Shown here in pieces: positions 11,941-23,339 of a stretch of 64,000 nucleotides of DNA. A model generated the notes under the pieces. That model searched no databases and had not been told where the DNA came from. It saw only the letters and a list, made by a program, of their open reading frames with translations. This stretch comes from Anagrus nilaparvatae (taxonomy: Eukaryota > Arthropoda > Insecta > Hymenoptera > Mymaridae). The stretch covers positions 186,001-250,000 of the forward strand of contig JAKSXM010000177.1 of the NCBI GenBank assembly GCA_022575985.1, written 5' to 3'. How positions within the stretch are numbered: the stretch's first letter is position 1; each line of letters opens with the position of its first letter. The position numbers and the translations under genes are program-made.

Positions 11941-12707
11941 GGTTACATACACACACACAAGTTGACAAGTGACTTTAACACTAAAAAATTGTGACCAATA
12001 AGAAGTGTTTTTGTTAACTAACTAATTAACAAGCAATATTACCAAAAAACTCTATTTAAAAGCCTTGTGCACAGTCTTCCTGCTGGAATAAATGGAGGTT
12101 ATCGGGGCTTTTTTCAACATATTAATTAAACTTATTTGTAATTTGGTTTCCTAAAGGTAGCGGTCTCTTGTTAGCGAAAGCAAACTAAAGACACCGAAAA
12201 ATGCTCCCTTTTTGCAACTTTGTTAACTTTTTGCATAAGGAAATTTAAGCAAAATTTTTTCTTGCAAAATCTTTGTTATTACACAGTCTTTCGGTGCTGG
12301 ACATGGTATTTTTAAGGCCATATGACAAAATTAAACTCATAGGTTGGTATCAATGGGACGCGTTCGAAGATGTTTATTGAAGACTCGCCTTTTTCAGAAT
12401 TCAACAAAAAAATTAACCCAAATATTCCTCCGTTTTTTTTGTTTACTAAATATATATGTTAAAAAAAGCCATTTTTCATACCACAAAAGTTATGAAAAGA
12501 CTGAAAAATAAAATGTAATACATTTTTAACACAATATGTTCATTAGATGGGTTATAAAAAAATTCCGGCTTGCTATGGGGTTGGAAAAAAAGTGAAGAGA
12601 TCCAGAGCGGACGTATTGTTTGTTTATTAGTTAACCAATCGTAGCTAAGATTATAAGCATCAATAAATAGCGATACACCTATAAAAAAAAATTCACGTCC
12701 CACTTAT

Positions 12708-13920
12708 TGGAACAGTTAAAAATAACTTATCTTTGTTTTACTGACTTTAGTGTGGCCACCGTGGTTTTTTCCATAATCTAAGGGCTAAAACTTGTAACCG
12801 GTTTGTGTACACACAACCAAAATGCATGGAACATGTTTACTTACATCTGTAATCTTACAGCATAGACACACAAAAAACAATACAATTTCCTATTTTTATA
12901 ATTTGTAATTATCACCTTTACTAAATGTTAAGATTCTAAATCCAAACTATTATGATTTCTTAAACGCGTATTATTCTAGGTCCCTAAATCAAAAAAATTT
13001 TCTAAGTCCCTAAACCCAAATTATTTTAAGTCCCAAAATTGAAATTATTCCAAGGCCAATTTTGTAATAATTTGTTGATAACAACTAATCTGCCCCTTGC
13101 AGATAAAAAAGGACCCTTGATTCTATTACATGATGTTATGTTATGTTATGCATTATGTCTAAGAAACATAAATGTCATCCAATCTTAACTGTGCAGGATT
13201 TAGATGCAACAACTGTCCTCATAGGTTTAATAATTTAAAAGGTTCAATAATTTTGAAATCTGTAAAATTTTCTGAATAGTCTCAACTTATAGACAATAAT
13301 TCTAAAAAAAATTTTGAAAAAATTCCGTTCTTTAGATCCAAAAAATTACTATAAACGTGGTTCCTAAAACTATAGTACTCACATAGAAATAAATTAAGTA
13401 CTACGTCCAAAGAGAAAAAAATTTTGGTGTTTTTTGTATTTTTTTCTGACGAAAATTTTGAAATTTCAGCGGTTACATACACACACACACGAGTTGACAA
13501 GTGATTTTAACACTAAAAAATTGTGACCAGTAAGAAGTGTTTTTGTTAACTAACTAATTAACAAGCAATATTACCAAAAAACTCTATTTAAAACCCTTGT
13601 GCACAGTCTTCCTGCTGGAATAAATGGAGGTTATCGGGGCTTTTTTCAACATATTAATTAAACTTATTTGTAATTTGGTTTCCTAAAGGTAGCGGTCTCT
13701 TGTTGGCGAAAGCAAACTAAAGACACCGAAAAATCTGCTCCCTTTTTGCAACTTTGTTAATTTTTTGCATAAGGGAATTTAAGCAAAATTTTTTCTTGCA
13801 AAATCTTTGTTATTACATGGTCTTTCGGTGCTGGACATGGTATTTTTAAGGCCATATGACAAAATTAAACTCTTAGGTTGGTATCAATGGGACGCGTTTG
13901 AAGATGTTTATTGAAGACTC
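12708..13920 (+). repeat. Extra rearranged copy of flank and spacer inside unit 2
   Basis: 12708-12785 and 13057-13303 repeat the 3' flank seen after copies B and C (compare 7460-7530 and 8337-8563). 13304-13920 then repeats the spacer already present at about 11690-12395. No exons survive. This is the ghost of a further array unit or an unequal exchange. A 'CTTAGAATAAT' family element interrupts it at 12786-13052. Confidence 0.7.
12786..13052 (-). repeat. 'GGGACTTAGAATAAT' dispersed repeat, minus orientation
   Basis: It starts with ACTTGTAACCGGTTTGTGT, the complement of the shared right end. It ends with four degenerate units of the GTCCCTAAA-CAAATTATT type. A shorter relative starts at about 14012. 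Confidence 0.65.
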
Positions 13921-14966
13921 TATCAGTTCTTTGGTAATAAGTCCATCTTGTTATGCTACACGGGCTTAGGGTATTGGACATGGAATTTTCGAAGTCAAAT
14001 GATTAAAAAAAAATTTATAACCGGTTTGTGTAACTACACAACCAACGAGCATATGGAACATGTTCACTTATAACACTGATAATAAAGTATCTATTGTGTT
14101 CATAATATAAATATTTATATCCAAATATTTATATTTAGATTTTTATTATAGAAATCATGCTGCTTAGTCATCAAAGTGAACAAAATTAATTAAATTTTCA
14201 AATTATTATAGTTTTTTAAATAATATTAATTTATTTTTGATTAATTTTTACAATAAATTCTTTAAAAATTCTGTACCAATGGTCCCTAGGTAATTCTGCA
14301 CCAATGCTCCCTAGGTTGTTGAAAAACGTTGCGTTTAATCATATCGTTTTAAAAATATTTACTCCTCTGCTTGGCAAAACCATTAATTTATAGGACTGTT
14401 AAAATTATCTCTTCCTTAAAAATATAAAATACCTGTTTTTTATGTAATAAGAAGTAATGAAAAAAACCCAGAATAAAAATTTATTTTTAAATGCATTTTT
14501 CCTTACACTGACAGTAGTACGGGCAAGCAGTTATCTGTTTTGGTAAAGTTTCTTGCCCAAATCATTTATTCTATCACAGCAGAAGAGAGATTTCTTACCG
14601 TAAGGAATATTGTCAGGGAAAATAGTTAATATTTATTTAATTTTTTTATATTTAATTATTGAAACTTAAAATAAATTAATTATGTGAGTATGAAAATAGC
14701 AAATATTTAAAACAAACGATCATAACCCTACTTTTTTAATTCATAAAGTTTTTTCTTAACTAATTTAACAGAATTACTTTTTTAAAATATTTATTAAAAA
14801 ATTGTTTATTTGCAGCAAATAATAAAATATTAAAAAAATAAAAATTCACACTTTTTTGGGGGAAAGATCTTCCTCAAATTAAAAATGATTCTCTCTTAAA
14901 TTATAAAGATTGCTGTTTCCTTCATCAAGGCAGCACCACCGACCCTTACTATTGTCAGTGTATGTC

Positions 14967-14974
14967 TATAAAAA
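14967..14974 (+). promoter_or_regulatory. TATA-like box of copy C
   Basis: TATAAAAA at the position matching the copy B candidate. It is conserved between the two copies in an otherwise similar 5' region. Confidence 0.3.
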
Positions 14975-15154
14975 CTATTAAAAAAAAAAATAAGCAAAAA
15001 AAAGATTACAAGCTGTATCAAAAGAAGATTCTTACAACCATCAGTTTCTTTCGATATTTTTTCAAATTAAGATCTCTTAAAAATTCACAATTTAAAATAT
15101 TTAAATTTAATTAATTTTTAGAAATTTTGTTCTTTAATTATAATTTAGAAAATA

Positions 15155-17980
15155 ATGCGGTTCATATTTTTTTTGGCCGTTGCTGTAATATGCGTAAGTA
15201 AACTCGTATTTTAGTTATAATTATTTTTTTGCAACCTTTAAAAAATATTTTCAAAATGTCTTTTTAAATAGAGTTTAATAAACTCTTAAAAAGGTTTTAA
15301 GAACGAACGAAAAACAATTTTTTATCTTGTTACTTTTTAAAAAACAATTAAGCAAATCCAAAATACGGGGATAGTGAATTGGTTACAAACGAGGAATAAA
15401 GTTGGAACTAGGCATGGAATAATTTTGATTTATGAGTTTAAAATAATCCGGGTTTGGGGAGTTCAAATAATTTAAATTTAGGGACTTTGAATAATCTAGA
15501 TACATGTACTGATTGTTAAAATAATATTATTTTTAGTAATAGGCACAGGATGTTTAATGGGGGGGTGAGTTTAGTCGGTAAAAATGTTAAGCATGAAGTC
15601 CGACATAATCTAGGGCCCGGTCCTAGATCTGCGTAACGTATTCTCACCCAGGCGTATGTAAAAATTTGGTTTTAGAAGGTAATTTGGTAAGTTTTTGAAA
15701 CTTAAAAAAATTTTGATTTTTAAATAAACTGATTTCGTTTTTAGATCCCGATCCCGAATAATTAACCCTAATAGCGCAAAAATGTATTTATCGGTTGATT
15801 TTAATAAATTTGCACAAAAAGTGAAAAATATATTGAAATATATATTGATTTTGAAGATATGTAGAATTATTTTAACATATTTAATAAGAAACTTTTTGAA
15901 CTATCCTTAAGGGGGGGGGGGGTATGGTCAGAAGTGTATTTTTCGGACTAATTTTTAAGATTTTTTTTTATCGATCTGGTAAAAGTAAAATAAACGGGTG
16001 AAGGTCTATACTAAAGAACAACTATTTAAGAGTATCTAAAAAAAATTTTATTAAAAAATATTGAAATTTGACCATTTTGTCATTAATTTAATGTTGACGT
16101 TTTTGTAAAAAATAAATTTGCGGTGAGACACGTAACTAATAGCTGCATCATCTAAAACGAAAAAACCAAAAATAGTTTGTTAGTTAATAAGTTCCTTGAG
16201 GTAGTGACGTCGAGTTTTTTTATTTATTTCAATTATTCAATTTTTGGTGCGAGTTTAAACTCAAAAAAACGGAAAAAATGAATTTTTTTTTTTTGGAATT
16301 CCTGTTTTCAATCATAAAAAATTCTATAAATAAAAAAAAAATTGAAAAAAAAAATATATCTCGATGTCAATACCTTGTAAATTGTCTAAAGAAAGAGTGT
16401 GCAAAATTTCTTAAGGATTGGTAAAGTAGTTTTTCAGTAACGTGTCTCACCGACTTGAAAAAAAAAATTCCTCAGAAAACGCGCTTAAAGTTTTTTTTTG
16501 TAAATAGTTTTGTAACATTTTTGTAAAAGTCTATGCCCATAACTTTGTTAATTTCGTTCCGATTAATCTGAAATTTTGTAGGGACACTCTTGAAAAATTA
16601 TACAATCGAATGAAATAATAAAAAAAATTTCGATTTTTTGACCATACCCCCTCCTTAAAATGATAGGCAAAGCAGTCTTAAAAACATTTTAATTATCGTT
16701 TGTTTGCAATTAAAAAAACCTTGTTTATGGACTCTGTTGCCTTTTTCCTGAGTCAAAGAGTAAAAATTTTTAAAAAGTAGCAGGTTTCCAAGAAAGTAGG
16801 ATAGTATACGAAGGATTTAAAAAAACAAGTGGGTGAAAAAATTAAATTCTAAGAATTCAGCAGATTTTTGATTGAATCGACACACTGTTCGGCAGGACAA
16901 TTCTAATCTCAAGCCCGCATTAGGACTGAAATAATAATTACAATTGGAAATATAAAGTTTCAACACTGGTAGAGATAAGAAGACTCTCGAACCCTAAAGC
17001 TGTTTTTGAGTCCTTACGACTAGTAACCATTCACATTTCAAAATCAGTTTATCAAAAAATTAAAATGGTCGTTAAAATTTAAAAATTAAAAATTAAAATA
17101 ATGCGTATCTGCGGCAATTTTGAGTAGCTAAAAATTCTAAAACAAAAATAAATTTAACTGTAATTTAATTTAAAATTATTCTATTATTGTAGAATTTAAA
17201 CTCGATATTGGCAGAAGTCTGAAAATTTCAAGAATATGAAAAAAATTTTAAATTAAGAGCGTTTACTTTGGGTGCTGTAAGAAGAACGATGACTAAAGGT
17301 ATTAATGAATTTTATAAATTCAAAGAAGATTTAAACAAAACTTTGGAAAATGTAAGTTAATTAAAAATGACTTACCCAAAAAGCGAATAAAAATTATAAA
17401 ACTGTTGACAATTTTTTAGATTGAAAAAAAATATCAAGAAAGAAAAGACATTTTGAACGATTACAATATCGATGCACAGAACTGCACGGTTCAACTTAAT
17501 GATTTAGAATTAATTGTTAATAATACAAAAAATTATACTGATGATTGTATAAAAAAATTTCCAGAATTTTTTCTAGCATCAGATGAACTTAAAAAATTTC
17601 ACGAGGTTTAATCGTAAAATTAGAAAAACTTAAAATTCAACAAGCTGAATCTAAAAAAGAAATTTCTGAAGATATTAACTTAAGCAGAGTAAGTATGACT
17701 TATTCTAATAAATATTTATTAAAAAAATTAATAATTTCAAAATCTTTTTTTCTAGGTCGATCCAGAACTATTTCGTTCTCTGTTTAGAGAAGACTCAATG
17801 CTATTGAGAAGTAAAGAAAAGAAATTTAGTGAAGCAGCAATCAGCACTGTAAAATGTACTACAAATACTAATGATGATGATCATGTTTTCACAAATCACA
17901 AAAAAATTTTTCTTGAAACAATAACAGTTAAAGAAAAACTACTTTCTAATTGTATGGATGAATTATTAAATAATAAATAA
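15155..17980 (+). pseudogene. Secreted protein family, copy C (4 exons, two disabling lesions)
   Basis: All four exons are present: 15155-15193, 17193-17351, 17420-17688 and 17756-17980. Exon 1 encodes MRFIFFLAVAVIC, so the signal-peptide core is intact. Exon 2 has TGA at codon 10 (17220-17222), where A and B have TTT. Exon 3 is 269 bp instead of 270; one base is lost near 17609 and the frame then meets TAA. Exon 4 is open for 74 codons and carries an Asp-rich insertion (NDDDH) absent from A and B, so it diverged before or during decay. Splice sites remain GT-AG. Intron 1 carries a 744-bp TTAA transposon. A truncated product of 22 residues is all that would be made. Confidence 0.88.
15911..16654. 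mobile_element. TTAA-target element inside copy C intron 1
   Basis: Target duplication TTAA at 15907-15910 and 16655-16658. Ends are G-run plus GTATGGTCA on the left and TGACCATACCCCCTCC on the right. An inner inverted pair is built around GGTGAGACACGTAACT (near 16121) and its complement (near 16435). Copy B intron 1 has the empty site, ATCCTTAAAATGATAGG, at about 5381. No transposase ORF. PiggyBac-type target, non-autonomous. Confidence 0.88.
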
Positions 17981-19590
17981 CATTAAGATTTACGATTGAT
18001 AATGAATAATAAATTTAAAATTAAATAAAATATATAAGAAAATTTGATAAATTGTCATAAAATTCAATGTAAAAAATGAGAGAATATCAAACAAATAAAT
18101 TTTTATATTACGTAAAATTTAAACTTAAATCCTGTAAATAACAACCTTCCTAAATTATTTTTAACGAATTTTGAGAAATTAGAACAATAAAAAAAAAATG
18201 AAACAAGTAAAATTGGAACAGTTAAAAATAACTTATCTTTGTTTTACTGACTTTAGTTTTGCCACCGTGGATTTTTCCATAATCTAAGGGCTAAAATTAA
18301 AATTTTTTTAAATTTTAAAAAGGAAAAAAATAAGTTTCCTATTTCAAATTGACCCACCAAATTTGAATTTTGTAATCGCGTAGTTATCAAATTATTAGTA
18401 AATAAATGTTATTTTGCATTCAACTCAGTCCATTTTTTGTAAAATTATAACAAACAAGTGGTAATTTTTTAGGTGAAATCAATTAGGGTTTCATATGCAG
18501 CATTTCAAAAAAAAAACAATGCCGGGCCCCTTATTAAAATTCTTTATTAGAAAAATTATCAGCACGCATATACATTTCACTGATTTTTCGCTTAAATAAT
18601 TTGTAAACAATTAAACGTATTGTTGAAATTATTAATCTGAGGCCTTCAAAAATATATTTGGCAGGTCAACTAATCTTCCACTTTCAGATAAAAATGGACC
18701 CTTGATTCTATTACAGGTGTCTAGAAAACATAATTGCTATCCACTCTTATCTGCGCAGGATTTATGTGCAACAACTGTCCTTATAGGTTTAAAAATTCAA
18801 AAGTTTTGATAATTCTGAAAACTGTAATTTTCTGAATAGTCTCAACTTATAGACAATAATTCTACGTGCAATGAATTTTTGATTCTTTTGTAAATATTTA
18901 TTGCACCTACAATCTTATGCAACTAGAGCTATGTGCAACAGGTAAAAACATTCAAAAGATGCAAAAAATTATAGCAAGGCAGATATTTGCAAAAAACATT
19001 TTTAATTTATCTTTCAAAAATAAATTTTTTTTTTAAATTGGGTTAAATTTTTATAATTATTTTATAAAAGTTTTACAACGAAAAAAAAGCACACCAAACG
19101 GTCAAGGAACATTTTTACTTGTAAAATTTTTAAATATTATGCCACTTCCGTGTAGCTAATTTACAAAAAGTTTTAAGACCCCCAAATTATTTTAAGCCCA
19201 TTGAATTCCACGAAATTTATGATTTTATTTCAACAAAATTTAAAAATAATCTAAAAAAAGCTCAAGTTTCCTAAATTGTAATTTTATTTAGTTACTTTAA
19301 ATTCTCATTTAAATAAAGTTGACCCATATAATTAAATCAACAAATCCGGTAATTGAGGATTTGTTTGACATTTCACATAAGAAAAACACAACTGTATTAT
19401 TAAAATTTTTATCAATAATCATCAGTTATTGAATAACCTCAAAAAAACAAAAAATTAAATAAAGAATACTTTTTTATCTCAAAAAAAAAATTTCTCGTTA
19501 CTTTTTAATATTTAAATCACATTAAAAACATTTATTTTATAATTACAAATGCAATCATATTTTTAAATAAAAAGATTCACATATCAAAAA
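17981..19590 (+). repeat. 3' flank of copy C
   Basis: No gene. It is similar to 7221-10519 after copy B but lacks the two insertions found there, so it supplies their empty sites. There is also an internal deletion near 18595. After 19590 the sequence becomes poly(A)-rich and unique. Confidence 0.65.
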
Positions 19591-20430
19591 AAAAAAAATT
19601 TTTTTTTCTCACGTAGCTAAAAAAAAAAACTCATAAATATTACTAAAGTATACATAATAACTAAAAAAAAATTAAAAAGATAATGCAGATATAAAAAAAA
19701 AAACAATCAAAATAATCACGTATTATAAAAATTTCTCCAATAATTATACTTTAAATTTTTTATATAATATTATAGTATTACAATATTTTTTAAGATTTTT
19801 TATTAAAACCTCGTTCACAAGAGTATCAATCAAAAAAAAAAGAGGAATAAGATGAACGAAAAAAAAATTATAATATGTACATAAAGTTAAAAATTTTTGT
19901 TATTTATTACATACATGCAGGTATTTTTATAAGGTGGTCTTTTAAAAAATACACTACGCGCATTCTTTAAAGAGTGAGAAAGCTAACGCTCTTGTAAAAA
20001 TGTACATCTTTGTACTTTCTCTTATTATAATCTTTAAAAATCAAGTGCATGAAGATTTTATATAATAAAATAAAACATCTCGTCATATGCATAAAAGGGA
20101 AAATAAACACACGCTGATGTTTTATTTTACTTTTTCTATTCATGTTTTTTTTACAGTAATAATCATGTATGGCAGGAAAAAATTCAATGACTTCCGATTT
20201 GTTTCATCTCGGAAGGAAATAAGAAATTTTTAAATTATCGTGTATGAATAATTTTACAAAATTATTATGCAAATATGTTTTGTAATTGAAGATTCTCTAT
20301 AATTTAGGTAGCAATCATGGAAAATATGAATTTTTAGCGTTTTATAATTATACCTAATTTTTTATGTTTGATAGAATCAAGGTACAACTTATTTTTAGTA
20401 CATAACTTTTAAAGGAAAGTAAAATTTATA
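19591..20430. other. Gene-free AT-rich interval
   Basis: No ORF or repeat that I can support. 19960-20040 is less AT-rich, with an AAGAGTGAGAAAGC stretch; its nature is unknown. Confidence 0.4.
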
Positions 20431-20439
20431 TTAATTTTG

Positions 20440-21440
20440 AGCTCTTAGAACTAAAATATAATTCTTATGTAAAAAGTGATATCTGAAGTAAACATGGACT
20501 CTGGAAGTGCAAAATATATCCTGAAATTTCGTTGGGTGAAAATTGTGCTTTAAGAAAAAATGATGATAAGTGGACTCCGGGGGTCTATGAACATAATGGG
20601 GCCCCTTGAGACTAAAATGAAATTATAATGTAAATGTTGATCATCGGCATTGAAAATGGTTTCTGGGGGTACAAAATAGTTGATCTTGTAGGAGAAAAAT
20701 AACCCCAATAGAGAGAAGTCACGTTTCATGAAATTCTACGCTGAGGACTAAAATTAAACTGCTGATCCAAAAGTTAATCCTCAGTAGTGAACTCATTATA
20801 CCCCTTGCAATCTAGTCAATTTACGGGTATAATTCTTGGCCACAACAAATTTGATCTAAAATAGGTTTTTTGGGTCACTGAATCCAAATTTTAGTTTATT
20901 TATTATCGAAAATGCACGATTCACCCTTGAATTAGCAAAAACCACCCTCAAAGGGGTAGTATTGTGCAATTTCGATATAAAATTACCTGAAATTTGGATT
21001 TAGCGAAACAAAAAATCTATTTCATGTCAAAATTAAAACTCATAGAGAATTTATCAAAAACACCCCTGTTAGGGTAGTTTTTGCTAATTCAAGGATGAAT
21101 CGCATATTTTTGATAAAAAATGACCTAAAATTTGGATTTAGTGACCCAAAAAATCTATTCTAGACCTAATCTGGTGGTGGCCTTGAGTTATACACCCCCC
21201 CCTCCCTAAATTGACTGGAGTATTGAGACTATAATGAAATTCCATTGTATAATTGATTCTTAGTAGCGATAATGGAATCTAGTAATAAAAAATTACCCCT
21301 GAAGAAAAAAAATATTTGTAAAAAAATAACAGCCGCTTTGGGTAAAAATTGCCTTTCAAGGGCAAAATAGACTCTCTGCGGCTAAAATGAAATATTAATG
21401 TAAAAATAAATCCCTGGGGTTAAAGTATAGTCTTCATCAA
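20440..21440 (+). repeat. Degenerate tandem repeat array with a palindromic family inside
   Basis: The phrase GACTAAAATGAAATT and variants recur near 20449, 20607, 20750, 21229 and 21380, each followed by a similar TTGAT-x-TAGTAG tail. The middle (about 20800-21228) is a separate inverted structure. It has CTAGTCAATTTA near the left end, AAATTGACTGGAG at the right end, and mirrored blocks around ACCACCCTCAAAGGGG and CACCCCTGTTAGGG. Confidence 0.55.
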
Positions 21441-21879
21441 ATATTTTTTTGTGTTTTATATATTCACATGCTTCGTATTACGAACCTTTAAGTTTATTGA
21501 CTCTTGATTGACTCGCACTATGTGAATCATGGATTTTACCGAGGTTTTTCTCAAAACATGCGACAATTAAATCAAAAGTACAGACTGGGATTTTCTGTGT
21601 ATACAATAAACGTTAAAGTTTCAAACATTACTTTTATTTATCCAAGCATTATACATTTTTATAAAATAATTTTAAAAATAGCCTTAGCATAGTTTTAGCT
21701 AAAATCTCCTCGTGAATGATTCGGATTGAAAATAATGATTAAAAATGATTTATACTTATAATTGTACACACTGAAATATTGGAAACAATAGGTAAATTAA
21801 ATATCAAACCTAGAAACCTTATCGATTTTGCTTTAACCAGTGATTATTATAGTGCAAACTTTTTATTTTTGATATGCTC

Positions 21880-22040
21880 AAATCATCCCTGCCTTTATCT
21901 AGAAGCTTCGGGTCGGTCTTGAATTTTTTTTGGGTTGACTCCGGTCGGTCTTCGAATATACACGAAATGTTCGAAAGGTCCACAGGTACAGTTTTGAATC
22001 GGAAATTTTCTTGGCTTGACGATTCCATGAAAATATTTTT
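21880..22040 (-). repeat. 'AGCTTCGGGTCGG' dispersed repeat
   Basis: Reverse-complement relative of 26470-26612 (GAAGCTTCGGGTCGGGT, AAAACTGTACCT). Other copies are at 23196-23336 (plus strand) and 62118-62230. The overlapping ORFs on both strands here are by-products of this repeat. Confidence 0.6.
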
Positions 22041-22129
22041 AAAAATTTATTGTCAGTTTCAGCCAATAAGTCATTATAAGTCATTATTTTATAATGACTT
22101 ATAAAATTGTGATAGGTCAAATTTCGATT

Positions 22130-22195
22130 TTTTGGCATATAAGCACGTTTTGAGACCCCAGGAAGCTAAAAAACCGATTTTTAAAAAAAGTATGT

Positions 22196-22228
<33 letters not shown>

Positions 22229-23180
22229 ATTGGTGATATTTCACAAACATTATGGAGTTAAAACCTAATTTTTTTATTAAGGGAGTTGACGCGTGGAGGA
22301 AAGAAGATATATTTTTTTTCGGACTTCTTTCTTCCTCTCACGAGTTTCGTATAAGAAATTCCAAAATGTTTTTGTTTATATTTCTGTAAATAAACTCCTA
22401 AGAACTCTGAAATTTTTTCAGTGTGTTTTTATAATAATAAATTATATTTTAACCAAATATTATCAAAATCTGTTTTGTAAATTTTGTACAATACGTACTT
22501 ATTTATATTACATACTTATTCACCGTAAGAGATTTTAAGAGCTCCAAACAAAAAATTTACAAAACAGATTTTGATAATATTTAGTTAAAATATAATTTAT
22601 TATTATAAAAACACACTGAAAAAATTTCAGAGTTCTTAGGAGTTTATTTACAGAAATATAAACACTAACATTTTGGAATTTCTTATACGAAACTCGTGAG
22701 AGGAAGAAAGAAGTCCGAAAAAAAATATATCTTCTTTCCTCCACGCGTCAACTCCCTTAAAAAAGCTCGAGGTACTTTTTTTTTTTTAATTTGGATGTAA
22801 TACCTCATTTATTTCCACGAAAGTACTTATATTTGAAAGTATGGTTTTTACTCGATATCTCGAAACTGATACTTAATTTTTTGAAAATTTTTTTCCCAAA
22901 ATTTTTTTCACGTAAAAATACAAAAAACAACAATTTTTTTTTCTTTTTGGACGTAGTACCTAATTTATTTCTATGAAAGTACTAGTTTTAGAAAGTTTGT
23001 TTATAGTCATTTTTTGGATTTAATACCGAATTTTTTTAAAATTTTTTTCTCAAAATTAAAAAAACAAAAAAATTAAAAAACCTGCAATATTTTTTTTTTT
23101 TTATGTAATACCTCATTTAATTCCATGAAAGTACTAATACCTGAAAATACTGCAACCGGCGATATTTCACAACCGTTATG
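22130..23180 (+). repeat. Dispersed repeat with (GT)n core, split by a fold-back element
   Basis: It opens with AAGCACGTTTTGAGACCCC and a GT microsatellite (22196-22230), continues with GATATTTCACAAACATTATGG, and after the insertion at 22281-22756 resumes with AAAGCTCGAGGTACTTT. A second copy with the same order lies at 42600-43270 and lacks the insertion. Confidence 0.7.
22281..22756. mobile_element. TTAA-flanked near-perfect fold-back element (476 bp)
   Basis: Flanked by TTAA (22277-22280 and 22757-22760). Arms of about 207 bp (22281-22487 and 22552-22756) begin GGGAGTTGACGCGTGGAGG and are almost identical when inverted; the central spacer is about 64 bp. Because the arms match so closely, each strand carries nearly the same open frame (MEERRYIFF...), an artefact of symmetry. 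Target site and size suit a piggyBac-type MITE. Confidence 0.88.
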
Positions 23181-23195
23181 AAATTAAGACCTAAT

Positions 23196-23336
23196 TTTCG
23201 TAATACCAGGAAAATTCCCGATTCAAAACTGTACCTGCGAAACTCTGAAGCTTTTCAGACCCAAAGACCCAACTCGAAAAAAATACTAAACTTTTGGGTC
23301 AGGTACCCAAAAATTTGAGTAACCGCACACCCCTAG
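23196..23336 (+). repeat. 'AAAACTGTACC...GTAACCGCACACCCC' dispersed repeat
   Basis: Shares AAAACTGTACCTGCG, TCTGAAGCTTTTC and GTAACCGCACACCCCTA with 26470-26612. Confidence 0.6.
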
Positions 23337-23339
23337 TTA

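Larger units (their letters stand above)
1316..19590 (+). repeat. Tandem segmental duplication, two units of about 9.2 kb
   Basis: Unit 1 (1316 to about 10557) runs from copy A intron 3 through exon 4, the spacer, copy B and its 3' flank. Unit 2 (about 10556-19590) runs in the same order through copy D exon 4, spacer, copy C and flank. Long stretches align with few changes, for example 2450-2900 with 11990-12400 and 3600-4577 with 14330-15155. The units differ by transposon insertions, a local extra duplication in unit 2 (12708-13920) and lesions in D and C. Confidence 0.8.

Noticed and set aside
1..19590. Possibility that the spliced secreted family is part of an integrated viral segment
   Set aside because: No viral gene, direct-repeat junction or excision motif was recognised; ordinary tandem gene duplication explains what is seen.
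22293..22744. Identical 69-81-codon ORFs on opposite strands
   Set aside because: They are mirror images created by the fold-back element's two arms.
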